Source: Kwoniella bestiolae CBS 10118 (lineage: Eukaryota > Basidiomycota > Tremellomycetes > Tremellales > Cryptococcaceae). From it: a DNA stretch of 64,000 bases. Within the stretch, counting starts at the first letter, position 1. The number at the start of each line of letters is the position of its first letter. Below, in pieces: positions 44,079 to 57,350 of this stretch. The notes under the pieces were generated by a model. The model saw nothing but the letters and a program-made list of their open reading frames with translations, was not told where the DNA came from and searched no databases. The stretch spans positions 1,488,001 to 1,552,000 of the forward strand of contig NC_089245.1 in NCBI RefSeq assembly GCF_000512585.2. The letters run 5' to 3'. The position numbers and the translations under genes were made by a program.

Positions 44079-45507
44079 ATGGACCTGGCGGTACGAGAGA
44101 ACAGCGAAAGGGCTGCTCGGTGTGAGTCGTTCTCGTCTATTTGGACTGGATTTGCAATTGTGCTAATGTCATAATGTCTCGTAGGGGAGAAAGGCGTTAA
44201 AGTCGGAGAGGGTACTTTTGCAAACGTGTACAAAGGTTCGAGTCATCTTCTGTAAGCCATGACCTACCGTGATCACTAGCTTACGCTTCCTCTCTTTAGG
44301 CATCGAAAGAGCGACGGGACGTAAAATAGCCATCAAGAAGATCAAGGTCGGGGAGATGAAGGATGGTCTAGACATGACAGCGCTAAGAGAAGTGAAATTT
44401 CTTCAAGAACTACATCATCCTAATATCATCGCTGTGAGTCTAGTATTCTCCGGTAAAATGGGATATCCTCTGACGCATCTTCATCAGCTTTTGGACGTTT
44501 TCTCCGTGAAGCAGAACATCAATTTAGTTCTCGAGTTCTTGGACACCGACCTCGAGGCTGTCATTCGAGATAAAGCTTTGATCTTTCAGAATGCAGATAT
44601 CAAGAGTTGGATTGCGATGTCGCTGAGAGGACTGGAGTATATCCATCGGAACGGGGTCCTACATAGAGTACGTTCTCGATGGTCGTGTCAGCGCTAATTT
44701 TCTCAGGATTTGAAACCCAATAACTTGCTTATCGCGTCAAATGGTGAACTGAAGATAGCAGATTTCGGTCTGGCTCGAGAATTCGGAGATGCAGGCAGCA
44801 AGATGACTTGTCAGGTGATCACACGGTGAGTCTCAATATTCTGTGATCATGGCTAACGCTTGGTAGATGGTATCGACCACCAGAATTACTATTCGGCTCT
44901 CGTTTCTACTCCACTGCCGTTGACATGTGGTCCATTGGGACTATCGTTGTGGAACTTATCCTTCGGGTCCCCTTCCTCTCCGGAGAGACCGATATTGATC
45001 AACTGAAGAAGACCTTCCATGCTATGGGAACGCCTACAGAGCAGGAATGGCCTGTGAGTGTGATCATCATTAAACACCTATCAACGCTGATGATCCTGTA
45101 GGGCTATACTAGACTTCCAGACTACCATGAGATAGGGTCATATCCCAAGAACCCATGGTGGAATATGATATCGTCCATCGGCAAGGATGGGCAAGATCTT
45201 GTCAGAGATATGCTCAAGTTTGATCCATTAGCCCGAATATCTGCCAGAAAGGTACGTGAGATGTACAATTCAAGTCATGCTAATCTATTTAAAGGCCCTT
45301 GAACATCGCTTCTTCTCATCTTACCCACGCCCGACACCCCCGACCTCCCTACCAAAACCTCTTGCAGAACTTCGACCGCGTGCTCTGGCTCCTGACGAGA
45401 CACAAGGCAAACCTGCCCTCAGCGCTGCTGGTCCTGGAGCAATGAAACGGAAGGCAGAATCACCTCAGTCTGGTCGTAGTGTAGCTCGTAAACTGGTATT
45501 TGCATGA
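44079..45507 (+). CDS. Cyclin-dependent kinase 7 (TFIIH-associated, Kin28/Mcs6 type)
   Basis: Seen: about eight exons, 350-370 residues. Kinase motifs: VGEGTFANVYKG (Gly-loop), KIAIKKIKVGEMKDG (catalytic Lys), ALREVKFLQELHHPNII (PSTAIRE-like helix), HRDLKPNNLLI (catalytic loop, split by an intron), KIADFGLAREF (DFG), VITRWYRPPELLFGSRFY (APE region). TRWYR.PELLFG with the GxxFY step is typical of CDK7. Known: CDK7 with cyclin H and Mat1 phosphorylates the RNA polymerase II tail and activates other CDKs. The C-terminus (TPPTSLPKPLAELRP) also matches CDK7/Kin28. Motif residues are intact. Start ATG 44079; the short N-terminus is normal for this family. Confidence 0.88.
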
Positions 45508-45769
45508 TATCAACGTTCTGTATGTACTGTATGTTGTATGCATATTGATTGACTGATATTGATAAGACTGATAAGACTGACAAGACTGCAAAATACACTG
45601 TACAGGACTGTGATCTGAATATCGAAATATCGAAATTTGATCCCGTGCGATGCACGTACTCTATAATCAAATCACATATAAACAAAAGCCTGCGTCGGTC
45701 ATGTCACAATATCACTTACTTGCTTTCTCATCTCCTCTTCACTGCATCCATCATTCATCACTGAGGATC
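45508..45769. other. Intergenic with 9-bp tandem repeat
   Basis: The short spacer between CDK7 and CDC50 holds GATAAGACT twice and GACAAGACT once in tandem (45561-45587). No gene is seen. Confidence 0.6.
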
Positions 45770-47487
45770 ATGGCTATATTCAATCGTAGGAACAAGGACA
45801 GACCTTCAAACGCAGATGGGGATGCAGCGCCAACAGAGAAGGAGAAGGTGAAATGGTCCAAGAGGCCAGCCAGTAGGTCCCACGTTGTTTGATTCGCGTC
45901 CTGTATCCCGATAGGTGACAGCTTAACTCGAGAAACGCGTTGTTATAGATACCGCTTTCAAGCAACAACGTCTCAAAGCATGGCAGCCTATCCTTACTCC
46001 CAAAGCAGTACTACCCACTCTGTTTATAATCGGATTGATCTTCGCTCCCATTGGTGCTCTGATAGTCTGGGGAAGTGGGAAAGTCACGACGATAACGCTC
46101 GATTATACTCAGTGTGATGTAGACGCTCCAACAGATGGCTCTTTCCAAGCCATGCCAACTAGTGCTTTTGACTGTAGGTCTGACTCTAGTCCCGCTCGTA
46201 GTGTCATCTTGCTGACCTATCAACAGATGCATTCAAGTCTGGATCATCCGAAACGAAATCCTCAATCTCAGCTCCAACATGGTCCTTTAGCAATGATTCG
46301 TCAAGGCCTGTTGGTCAAGAGGCGAGATGTGAGATTGAATTCGAGATACCTTACAACTTGGGTAGGTGATCATCTTTCTCAAGTTCGAAATGAGGCTAAT
46401 AACCTGTTGCTGAACCAGGTCCCGGCGTGTTTCTGTACTATAAATTGACGAACTAGTAAGTGATCGCTCCTTTCATCTCCACTCGTGCTGATGACAATCA
46501 CAGCTACCAGAATCATAGACGTTATGTGATGAGTTTAGACACCACACAGCTGAAAGGTGATAGGAGGTCCACGTGAGTCATTTTACCGCCTATTAGGAAT
46601 CTCAAATTGAACCTGAAATAGCTCTCAAATCGATGACGGCGACTGCAAGCCCATTACTTCCTCTGGAGGTAAGCCTTATTATCCATGTGGTCTCATTGCC
46701 AATAGTGTCTTCAATGGTAAGTTCATTCCCACATCTCGTGTGGAACGCGCTGTACAGCTGAGCAATTCTATAGATACCTATGGCCCTGTGGTACTGCTCA
46801 ACGCTCAAAGTACGTTGAATCCATTATTGCCAAGAAACCAAATCTTGCTGACATCGTGCTTAGACGGTGCGCAGAATCAGACCTACAACTTCACCGAAAA
46901 GGGTATCGCATGGGGAGGCATCAAGAAGAACTATGCGGTCACTCCAGGTTACGACTCACCTTCCGACGTTTTACCTCCTCCCAACTGGGCTCGTCGCTAC
47001 CCGGACGGCTATACAGAATTCCCAAATCTGTACGAAGACGAGCACTTCCAGATCTGGATGAGAATCGCCGCTTTGCCTACTTTCAGAAAGCTATGGGCTC
47101 GGAACGATGATGAGGTGATGACTCAAGGGAGATACAGGGTAGCAGCTTACATGAGTGAGTTTGCTGCTTAAGAATCTCCCATTCCCCGCTGTTTGCTGAT
47201 ACTCATCTTCGTTCCAGACTACCCCGTCAAACAGTTCTCAGGAACAAAGTCCGTAGTCATTTCGACAGTCTCGTGGATAGGTGGTAAACAGCCATTTTTG
47301 GGATGGGCATATATTGCTGCAGCCATCCTCTGTGTTGTTCTCGCTATCGCCGGTCTCATCAGACATCTTGTGAAACCCAGAAAGTTAGGAGATATGTCCC
47401 GTAAGCGAAATCGTTTCTCTGATACTTGCACACGTGCTGACCCATTCAACAGTCTTGTCGTGGAATCAATCGAACGCTGGCAGATAA
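45770..47487 (+). CDS. CDC50/LEM3-family P4-ATPase (flippase) beta subunit
   Basis: Seen: about nine exons, roughly 390 residues. After a charged cytosolic N-terminus comes the family start FKQQRLKAWQPILTP, then transmembrane segment 1 (VLPTLFIIGLIFAPIGALIV). The large extracytosolic domain includes FLYYKLTNYYQNHRRYV, PCGLIANSVFND and FQIWMRIAALPTFRKLWAR. Transmembrane segment 2 (GWAYIAAAILCVVLAIAGLI) precedes a short tail. Cysteines that form family disulfides are present (C in YTQCDVD, CEIEF, CKP, CG). Known: Cdc50 proteins chaperone P4-ATPases and are needed for phospholipid flipping. The gene is convergent with the JMJD5-like gene. Confidence 0.93.
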
Positions 47488-47612
47488 GTGGGATAGAAAC
47501 CGCGTTGGTCTGGAATTGGGTTTGGCAGAAGATCGACAATATACCCCATGCAGTGTATGCGGTTTATACGTGAAATGCATCTCACTTTGCTTCTGTTGCT
47601 AGTACGTACAGT

Positions 47613-49172
47613 CTAATACCACATCGAAACACTCCAAGCGGGTCCCGCTCCTTCCGCTCTCATAGCATGCCACCATCCTGGAGGCATCACCATCATATCA
47701 CCTGGTTCTAAGATCGCTTCTAAGCTCTCTGGCCAAACACGATCGAAGAACTCTGGATAACTCGTTTGCAGCTGCTTGAAATCGTCAATTGGCTTGAGGA
47801 TCGGCACCTTGGACGTGTTGGTCATGTATTGGTACGCAATCCCATCACTCTCCCCTGCTCCGTCACCGTAAGCGTACATATGTAGTCCACAGGAGGGAGG
47901 GGCGAGCCAGACACGTTTGTAGCCTACAACCTGACCATAGCAGTTATAGTAAGGATCCTACTCAAAGTCAGCAGCTGTATTGTATGGATCTCTCACTCAC
48001 GGTATGAGCTGGACTGATGATCTCATTGTTTCCACTTCCTACCCAAACATTCACAATGAGCCCGTCGTTGTTCTGAGGCGGCGTGTATGAAGGAGTATCT
48101 CCGGGTGCTGGTGGATTCGACCATACATAGTCAGGAAAAGATATATCCTTCTCTAACTCGGGAACTTGGTCGAACAGAGCGTATTGGGCGAGATATAGAG
48201 GTGAGCTCTCATCCGGAGTAGATGCTATCTTGTCTCTAGCATCAGACTTGAAGCCCGCTCGGTGTAAAAACTCGGTGAAAGGTATGATTTGTTGGCTCCA
48301 ATCTATATCGTCATACGCTTTTCCTATTTCTACCGGAATGACACGACCAGGACCAACGGTTCGCAGGAGGTAATCAGCGGAGGACCACCGACTACAAGCT
48401 GGCCAAGCAGGAGACGACGCTGAACCTTTCAGATAGCCACGAAGGATGAACGGGTGACTGAGATGGTCTTGCAGATATTCTTCAACCGAGGGAAAGTGAT
48501 CCAACACGAGGATGGGATTGGGCGCAAAGAGTAGCGGTGTGTGAGAAGGGGTGGTATCGATCTTACGCCGCTTCGCTTTGGTTGGTACGTCTATGTTACC
48601 GGTGTCTTGGGACGATAGCTTTTCCTGAATCACTCTGATCAAATCCAGTATCCAATTCTTTCTGTTATTTCCCAATGCACCGGCGACGATGATAGCCATA
48701 TCCAATCTACGGACTGCATCTAGCCAAAATCTCTTCATGTTGCTTTCATGGACTTCCTCATCTATCACGATATCTCTGATGCTTCGGAGCAATGCTATGT
48801 CTGTGTACAGACGTAACCAATGTCTCGGAACGATGTTGAAAGGGATGGAGTTGATCATTTCGTGTGACAAGGTCTCGAGGGTTTGGAGGTTAAGCAGTAT
48901 AGTGTCCTTCTCTTCTCCCCTGCTTGTGATGGCGGGGTTGGCGTGATTTAGCAGGGTGTCTGCAATACAGCAGATGAGACGTGCAACGGCTGGACCACAT
49001 GCCAAAATATCTAGATGGGTTTGAGCTTCGTGGTACGACCAGGAAGAGTAATCAATCACCCACCTTGCGTTTCTTCGACATTCCGATCTATTAATTCTGC
49101 TGCCAGTTGAGACAATATCGAGAACGGAACGCTGTCGCGCCAGATGGTCGAAGATCTTGCACTTTGGGCCAT
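47613..49172 (-). CDS. JmjC-domain oxygenase of the JMJD5/KDM8 type
   Basis: Seen: minus-strand gene with about four exons, near 470 residues; start MAQSARSSTIWRDS. An N-terminal helical region (WLRLYTDIALLRSIRDI..., MAIIVAGALG) precedes the cupin/JmjC fold. The JmjC fold includes FILRGYLKGS, ARWSSADYLLRTVG-like segments, the iron motif SPAHTDPYYNCYGQVVGYKR (HxD, split by an intron) and GDMMVMPPGWWHAM (second His), ending SVSMWY. The order and the N-terminal helical domain match JMJD5. Known: such enzymes are Fe(II)/2-oxoglutarate hydroxylases or peptidases acting on arginine residues. Iron ligands are present, so activity is predicted. Several in-frame ATGs lie upstream (to 49262). Confidence 0.87.
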
Positions 49173-49432
49173 TGGTTTGACATGGTATGAAGAGTCAATG
49201 TTGCACCAAGTGGAAATGATCAAGCATGAAGCACAATTTATATGGGCAAACCGCACAAACACAAAAGCAGAGATGAAATCGCTTAAATCCGTGAACCGGA
49301 GCTGAGAACATCCCCATAGTCGATAGTGAGTGGCAGATTCATTCTATGTCTATGTTACTTCTGGCATCTACATCTCCCAACAATGTCTACCTATGTATAT
49401 ATTCTATCCTACTTGGTCGCCCTCATACATCT
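49173..49432. other. Intergenic: JMJD5 promoter side and chitin synthase 3' end
   Basis: A 260-bp gap with no supported gene. Confidence 0.4.
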
Positions 49433-52400
49433 CTATCCAGCAAAGAGCCTGATGATGAGATACATGGTCGAGCAGATGAACCGGAACAAAGCCATTCCAG
49501 CAACAAAAACTGCAGCAAATAGCCACGTCAACGATTCTTCCACGAGGAGTTCGAGGTTCAGTCTAACACTCACTCAGTATGACAAGCATATAGACTGCAG
49601 TTCGCGAATCTCCCGAAGAGTCAAAAGTAGATGTCGTACCTCCAGATAATATGACACTAGCTAATAACGCATTTGACAACGACCAACAGAGCAGTAACTA
49701 ATTTTGGCGCATGTCAGTCCGCACATCATCTGCCTGTTGCTGCCAATGCACACTCACGTTTGTTCGGAAATTAGCCTACGATTGCATTATGTCAGTGATC
49801 AAACCAGGTTTCTCTGCTTTGCGTCCACTTACGTATATGTCCTTCTGCGCTTGCTCGGAATTGTCTTTCTTCGCGTCAATTTCTTCGACGCGAGTTCCTT
49901 TTAAGCGAATATTGTCTAGGGCATCCTGGTAGGCAATGTCGATATCTTGTTGCGCGGATACAAGCTCAACCTCGACATGTTTGCCAACACCCTGAACAGC
50001 TCCAAGGTCGCTTTCCTGAATAGAATCTGAACCCTTGGTACCCCATGACAAATCATGCCTGTTCAATTGTGAGAGGTATTTAGCATTGCGGAGTGCCCCT
50101 GCGTTTTCTGGGACGAACTTACAGATTGGAGTATGCGTACTGAAGAACCGGGTCAGCTAGATTCCGTTCACAAAGAGAGTGAAGGACTCACGGCATTGAG
50201 CTTGAAGAGGTACAGAAGTCGTCGGTCAATATACGGGGAATGTCGTTGGAACATAAAAACGGGGTTTACTCACAACGTTGACATAGGCTGGCAATTACAT
50301 GTCAGCTGAGATTCTACGATGTTGGTCAGAGAAACTCACTGGGTGAAAACAGTATGTATTGAATGAAGCAGGTAAATAGATGCCTGTACCATTCGTCAGC
50401 TATAGCTGAGCGCAAACGCACTCTGGACGTACCAGGGGTCCAAAGCTAAAACACTGCTGGCGACGAAGATACCATATGTCGAAATCAGTGATACCACCAT
50501 TCGAGAGAACACAGGACTATCAAAATTCTTGATGGCTTGCACCGTGCATAACACCGCAGCCACAAGCATACTGGCATGCCTAGTCAGTTGTGGTGTAATC
50601 ACTTTCTGTCTTTCGGCTCACTATGTTGTTAATACCGCAAAAAAGTAGATTGTAGCTTTGTATTTCCATGGAGAACTGATCGAAATGATTAGCTCGGATA
50701 AGAATCATGAACCTCCAAAGTGGATGCTTACCCTTGAGGCCGATTGCCCATACCGAAGATGAAACAAGCAACAAGTGCACCCAGATATCCGTACTTCTCA
50801 AGTAAGCGGAGAATCTCTACTTGAACCACTCACCTGTGCGATGGAGTTCAGTATGTCGATACGAGGGATTTTGAATGCTTCCCCCTCAAGCGCTCGAGTA
50901 AGGATTACCTATCGTTAAATCAGCTTTGCAGTGGCCACATCAGAACTAAGATTACTAACAAAAAAGATGTAAAAGTTGGCAAGCGAGAACCAGGAAAATA
51001 GCAAGTTGAGGGCGTTGTATGCGAATTCCAGCATCAGAGATAACTTCCTCAGGAGCGAATGATCTGACCGCCAGATTTGTGCAACGTGGATGAGTGAATA
51101 TACCTGTGTACACCGTGTCAGACACATTCAAGTACGCCAGTAGGCCACTTACAGCAGCAAAGAAAGAACCGTTGAGCCACCTGAAGCGAAGATCAATATC
51201 CATCATTGTCTTTTTGCTGGACTCACCTTCGACGCTGAGCGATAAATTCAGGTATAGTGTCTGGGCAATCGGTCTCTCCTACAGCTGATTTCACGAATTT
51301 CAAAACCCAATTGGCCTTCTTCTTGGCACTACATTGCAAACATAATCAGGTACAGTCAAGCTCGGTGACTCGGAGATACACTCACACAATTTCAAAGCAA
51401 AGAATACGATCCTCAGCCAGATACTATGGTCAATAGGGTTAGCGATTTGTGCAGCAGACTATGCTGTGTGCTCACCCTGTAAACAATTGAATTAGCAAGC
51501 TTCTCTGAATTTGATCGTTGTGTTACTCACATATTAGCCGTAAAGGTGTCTGCTTTACCAGTGTGCAGGTTTTCTCCTTGGAAATAGGATGCCAATGGCC
51601 CAGTTCCATCCGCATTGTTTTGAAGGGCAATCCACTGAGGCAAATTCAGTGTCAAAGTCTCGATCACATCATGGTAGCACTTACCCTATAAGCGGAAAAC
51701 GCTCCCGGAAGCACTGAGCAATACCCGAACAAACTTTCCATTGGCTTATCGAGGATGTTCGACATTTTATATTCGAAGCACTGGGCCGCGACTGTGGCAT
51801 GCAGATTAGTGTACGTTGATCATTCATTCCGGATCCAATACTTACCCAAAGGGTTGAGCAAACTTCGCCAGGTTTTGCCTTTGAACGTTGCAATCTCTCC
51901 ACAGGCACCACCCACGTTCGAGTTGAGATCAAAGGCTTTCCAGAGATAGTACAACGATTTCAAGGCCGGGCGGGTTCCCACATCCAAAAGGATACACACG
52001 TTAGGCTTAGCCGGTGATCAGCTCAATCTGCGCTTTGTGCGATCGATGGAGCTCACCGAAAGCAAAGGAGCAAAAGCATTGAAGAACCATCTATGTGAGT
52101 TGATTTTCTTGGCCTATGATCCCCAATTTAGCGCACGGATAGATTCTACCGAGTGCTGCCACTCACATTCTTTTCCTTCAAACAAAAGATGATTTGGCAT
52201 GGGACAATACCTTTATCTGGGTACTTGAAATGTAGGTCCGCATCCAGAGCAAAACTTGTGGTATACTCGAAAACGTGGGCTGTCACGGCTCGATCTTTGA
52301 CTTTGTTGGTCATTGCACCTACATCGCAATCAGCCAATTGATCACTACAAATAGACCTCACCTTCTTGATATACACCAAGGGCCGCCAGACAATCCAGTA

Positions 52401-53814
52401 CCCGAGGATTTACGGCTTTACGTCCATCGGCCACGATGCACACCACAACCTAACCCTTTGTCAGCTTGAGCCCTATGTCATCTTGCTCACCTTTTGCCAT
52501 CCGTCTTTACCCCATACCCTCGAATTCTTTCGGCCACACAAGTGAGCGATATTCTTCATCACACCGCACAAGGTTCGACAGAAGAGCTCTGCGTTTTCAT
52601 TGTACATAGTGATGACGATAAAGAGCTCTGTCTGTCGAGGAGGATCGGTCATATTCTGTCGTAGACGCAAACCGGAAGTGGGGAAGTCATCTGGATCTGT
52701 TGTCACGGCAGTATACCTTGAGAAGGTAGGTCACTTTCTGTCTCTCCTGAACGTACTTGAACACTCACCTCGTACTTTTCTGCTCCTCGACTCCTTTGAC
52801 CGGTAAGAATTGAGCAAGTCTTGTTGGGATAGGCATGTCCACAGCGAAGAATCCGTTGTCATCAAGGGTAGCTGACTGCTTGATTCGACGGTGCCCAGCT
52901 GCGTTATGAGTTCTCCGACCCACTCGACCTGTTGGTGCGGGTCCGAAATGTTGTGTAGTAGATGTCGCAATATCCGAGGGGATTGTTGATCCTGTTGGTC
53001 CCCGTATGTGGATACTGGGTGGAATGATTTGACCTGACACGGCAGCGCCTCGCAAGGGAGGCAGCGAAAGATCTCCATCATCCCCTCCGATGTAACCCAT
53101 TGATTTTTCATTCCACCTGTTTGAGCCAAGGACCTCGATCTGATTACTTGTGTGATCTTCGTGATCCAATAAAGCCTTTTCCACATCGTGTTCACCGCCA
53201 TAATCGTATGTTCTCTCGTAATCCTGATCAAAGCTCTCGTCAAGCCCAGGGGAAGGGGATCGAGATGTCTCCCTGTTGTAGCTCGGGTTCTGGGCCGTTG
53301 CGAATCTGACCGTATTGGACTGTGTGAAACCCACAGCCAAGTTGGGATGATTGGGATCAGGTGGGGGAAGATAAGATGGTAAAGGCTGACCATATCCTGG
53401 AGCAGAGATGGCTTGTATCGTTGGTTCCGGTGACACTTGACCCCTGGATCGAGCCAAAGCAGCTTCAAAGAAGGGGAGTCTATTTGACCCTAGCTGTGAC
53501 CCCGGTGGTAAGGGCTGGGTGAGAGGGGCGGCGTATGGAGGAACGTAAGGTTGCTGCAAGTGATTTGAAGTGTCATTGGCTGGGCCCGATGGACCATAAG
53601 CCAACATACGAGTGCCAGTGAAGGGATCGGGGTTAGCACCGAACCGATTGTCATAAGGTGGTGCAGGTGAAGGATTCCTTGGTGAAGCGGTTGAATCAAT
53701 GGGAGTGTACGCTGGGGAGTAGGAATGACTCGAGGTGGATTGGGAATGACTGGCGGGCGCTAGGTACTCGTACGGCTGAGCTCGCGGAGGTGGTTTACGT
53801 GAAGATACTGGCAT
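49433..53814 (-). CDS. Chitin synthase (class I-III type, no myosin domain)
   Basis: Seen: minus-strand gene with about 17 exons, around 950-1,000 residues. The 349-residue first exon is Pro/Ser-rich and disordered. The catalytic region includes [48 protein letters not shown] blocks, [32 protein letters not shown] (EDR) and [16 protein letters not shown] (QxxRW). Several transmembrane helices follow and the C-terminus is hydrophobic ([14 protein letters not shown]). Known: chitin synthases polymerise UDP-GlcNAc into chitin at the plasma membrane. The absence of an N-terminal myosin motor and the layout fit classes I-III; I cannot assign the exact paralogue. Start: first ATG after an AT-rich promoter, [13 protein letters not shown]. 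Confidence 0.93.
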
Positions 53815-54566
53815 GATCGGTTGTGGAATGAGGGTGACAGGAGGGGAGGGGGGCGAATTTGGATCGGGTGTGAGTGGTGTGATACTATGTATTCTATGAG
53901 TTATGAGTGAGAACTATGCACAATTACTTGGTTGTCTTGATTTATAGTTTATGAGGTATAGGGTGATCAAGTTATGTATGATTCGAGTAGAGCAGTCAGC
54001 TCCATATGATATGTGAGATTAGTAGTTGTTAGTGTAGGGTAGTATAGTAGTATGGTATGTGATTTGTTTGTTTGTTTGTATATTTATCTTGTTTACATTT
54101 TTTATCACTTTGCCGCAGCTTAGCTTACTTGGCCCAGGGCTGGAATGACTGATCAAACGGAATCAAAATAATAGAAATTGGAAAAAAAAAATCAAAATCA
54201 TACGCGTACATGTAGTAGTCCATGAAGCACCTCCTTATCAGTAGAATTACGTAACTCTTACAACTCGAACTTCCGAGCCTCCCCATGGGGGGTTTGTGCT
54301 TCGATATCTACTCTCTACTTAAATTACATTGTATATATGGTGCATCTATTTGTTTTGTCCTTTTTCTTTTCCTTTTCCTCTTGTCTTTCTCTCTGTCTCT
54401 CTCTCCTTTCCTCTCCCTTCCTTACTCGTGTATACTTCCATTCTTCTCATTGCAGCTTTTAATACCATTCCTAATCCAGTCGGGATCACAAGTTGATACC
54501 TTTCTTAACAACAGCTACATCGTTACTCCGCCTCCACCGTTTCATATAAGGTGTCTTCGCCTCAAC
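53815..54566. promoter_or_regulatory. Divergent promoter between chitin synthase and the Arb1-like gene
   Basis: 750 bp with no supported gene. It has a TTTG repeat (about 54062-54078), a homopolymeric A run near 54180, a C/T-rich tract (54360-54425) and TATATGG near 54334. All are typical promoter composition. Confidence 0.45.
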
Positions 54567-56738
54567 ATGGTCAACCATTGTGATCTCAGCTCACAAGCTG
54601 ACGTGATCGAGCATGAGCTGGTATTTCCTTCTTTCCTGACCATTCCTCCTGGCATTCATGTCAAACCGATCGAAACTTGGGAAGACTATGGTGTATGGCT
54701 ACCTCAAGCTGGCAAGTCTCTCGAGATCAGTCAACGTAGGTTAATTGATACATTCCTAAGCTTCCAGAATTACTTTGCTGACAGTTGATATCCGTGTTAC
54801 TCATTCGTTTGCTCACTCAGATTCACCCGTTCTTGCAACTCCGTGCGACAACAACGACACCCGGCTGGTTCTGGTAGGCCATCCTTTTGCTGGTATAACC
54901 TTCGAGGAGAAAGAGGAAGCCAGACGAACCAAACGAAGGCACGCTGATCATCGAAAGAAGGACGCTGCGGGTAGACCAGGATTCCGCGTGACCAAAGAGG
55001 AATGCTGGCTTATCGGATATGATTCCTCATGGCAAGAGCCTGAAGGAACCAGTAAATCAGACTATGACGAGTGAGTTGAGACCGTTGTCTGAGATCTAGG
55101 TGTTGGGTGCTGATGACAGCTGGCTGTATTCAGGTCAATCCCACCTTTCACGCGACGTAAGGTCTCTCCTAGGTTGATCAGTTTCAACATTAACGTCCTA
55201 TGATAGTACTCTCTGCTACAAGAGATTTCGAATATTCAAGGCACGCCGAATTCCAATTTACCAGGAGCAAGCGTTTGTTTCAATTGGTATGTTGCACCGC
55301 GCAACCAGCTTCCTGGATCATGGCGACTGCTGACATTAGGTACAGCTTCGTAATGCTTTCGGCCTTCGACCCTCTTTCAAGGGCAATCATTGGCCTGGCT
55401 CCGGTCCTCGCGGATTCGAGTATGTCGCTCCAACAGGTCATCTCAGCCAAGGGACAGAGTATGCCTCTTTCCAAGACCATGATCAGCAACCGCATGCAGA
55501 CGAGATTTGTGTCTTGCTCACCGACCCAGAAACTTGTGTTCGGGGTATCCTCGCCTTGGCCCGTCGAGAAGCTGAGGCTGGATGGTAAGCGAATCCCCAT
55601 TCTTCTTGAAGTATGTCTTAGCTTACTTGGTGTCTGCAGGGACTTTGAACCTGCATACAAGTTTACAGGTATGTTCCGTTGAATCACTGCAACTACAAAA
55701 AAGCTTAGCTTCAATCTAGTCATCACTGCCGCATTCATGTCCTTTCTCGTATATTACGACGTTCTTCCCGAAGCGACCTTGGCACCTGCCTTGAAGCGAG
55801 CCTGCGACGTAGCTCGTTCTGCTCCTCAAGCTTTGCTGGATGCAAAGACACTCGAAGATCAATTGGGGATTGGCACCGGTTGGAATCGCGCCAATTGGAC
55901 TTTGTTCGGTGGATCATGGGGTGGAGCGGAAAGAGGCGGACCAGAAAGAGATCGTATCAGCTGGACTGAACCCAATGTCGGTCAAGAGGACTCCCATAAG
56001 AAGGCAGATGATGGCGGATGGTACGTTGAGCCGAGTAAGTGATCGATAACACGCACCTGTACGATTAATGCAGCTGATTTTGCCTTGCCAAGTCGCCGAC
56101 AATAGACCTGTACCTTTGACCAAAGAAGAAGGTTAGTGTTATCATGATGCCGAAGGAACCCGAATTAACATGAAGATTTCTAGCGTGTCCTCACTTGATG
56201 CCCTTCGTCCAGCCATTGATCCTCAAGGACATCTCCCTCATTGAGTATATTCCTTACGCCCGTCGACGAGTCGTGGCTATCCTCCCACCGGTGGCCCAAC
56301 AACACGGTATTCCCGTCTACGCAACTCGTTGTCATCGCTTGGTAACTGTTCCAGCTCCATGGACGCCGAAGGAAAAATGGCGAACGCGCGATACCCATAA
56401 GGATGATTCGGACATCGATGAGGAGGTTACTGATATCACCACCTCTCTTCCCTTGGATCGAGAGAAAGCGACAATCGATGAACCTGATCACGTAATCATC
56501 TGGGTCGAAGGTTTGGAGGATGCCTCCCTGGCAAATAGATTGATTGGAGCGGGTCTTCGGGGTCGATGGGGTCTTGTGGGTCTGAGGAACGGTTCCGAGG
56601 AAGAATATACCCAGTGGTGGGCTTTCAAGTCCAAGGATTGTGAGTCCAGCGTCTTCTGCAAGCTGTATATATCGGCTGAATACACCCGCAGACGTTCTAC
56701 CTTCGTTCTGGGACTCTCCCCATAATGCTGCTTCCTAG
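54567..56738 (+). CDS. Arb1-like protein (Argonaute siRNA chaperone complex subunit, tentative)
   Basis: Seen: about nine exons, 560-600 residues. The N-terminus is acidic (HCDLSSQADVIEHELVFP), followed by a basic helical stretch (EEKEEARRTKRRHADHRKK). A central region reads DFEPAYKFTVITAAFMSFLV, YYDVLPEATLAPALKRACDV. The C-terminus has CPHLMPFVQPLILKDISLIE, RGRWGLVGLRNG and a closing DYVLPSFWDSP. The YYDV.PE helical block and the VLPSFW end agree with my memory of the Arb1 family, but I cannot verify it by search. Known: Arb1 with Arb2 and Ago1 forms the ARC complex in fission yeast RNAi-directed heterochromatin. If correct, this gene links the region to transposon silencing, next to a silenced-looking retroelement. 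The gene could instead be an unassigned basidiomycete family. Confidence 0.58.
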
Positions 56739-57350
56739 AGATGTCATCGCGGTGTCTATTGGCATTTCTCCCTTTTCGTTCTCGAACATCGCACATATAT
56801 TCGTCTTTGGACCATACTCTCCCTGTTGTACATATATATCAGAAATCGCCGTATTATTCCGTCGTCGACGATCCGACTGTAGTGGGTCGAGTCCAGCCCA
56901 GTTCGTTGTAGATATTTGCATGACTCAAATGATTTCCATAGCTTTCCTAATACCGATATTTACTCGGTGTGTGAAGTACATATCTGTATATCCTGCGTAT
57001 GTATAATAGATATTTAACCAAGATTGACAACACCCAGGTGTTCTTTCCTTCACAAGCAACCGAAATAAATGTTTGCTGATCTGAATACCGTTTGCGCGCC
57101 ATCCTGACGGTCCGTTTTGCCTGACAAATGTATGTTGAGGGTTTTTGCATTGGAGCAAAGGCTGAGTGAGATGTTTATCGACGTCATCATCACCATTTGG
57201 ATGGTGCTGAAACATTCATGCTACTTTACAAGTACTCCCGGGCATCTTTTGGAAACGATGTGAGCCAAACAGATACAGTAAGGCCATGTGTTCGAGGTGA
57301 TTGAGCTGAAGATCTGAGGGTTATGCTGCTTCGTCAATCTTGGTCAAAAC
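56739..57350. other. Intergenic between the Arb1-like gene and the retroelement
   Basis: No gene is supported. The facing frames around 56925-57215 are not coding-like. I searched by eye for a 5' LTR or primer-binding site of the copia element here and did not find one, so the element seems 5'-truncated. Confidence 0.45.
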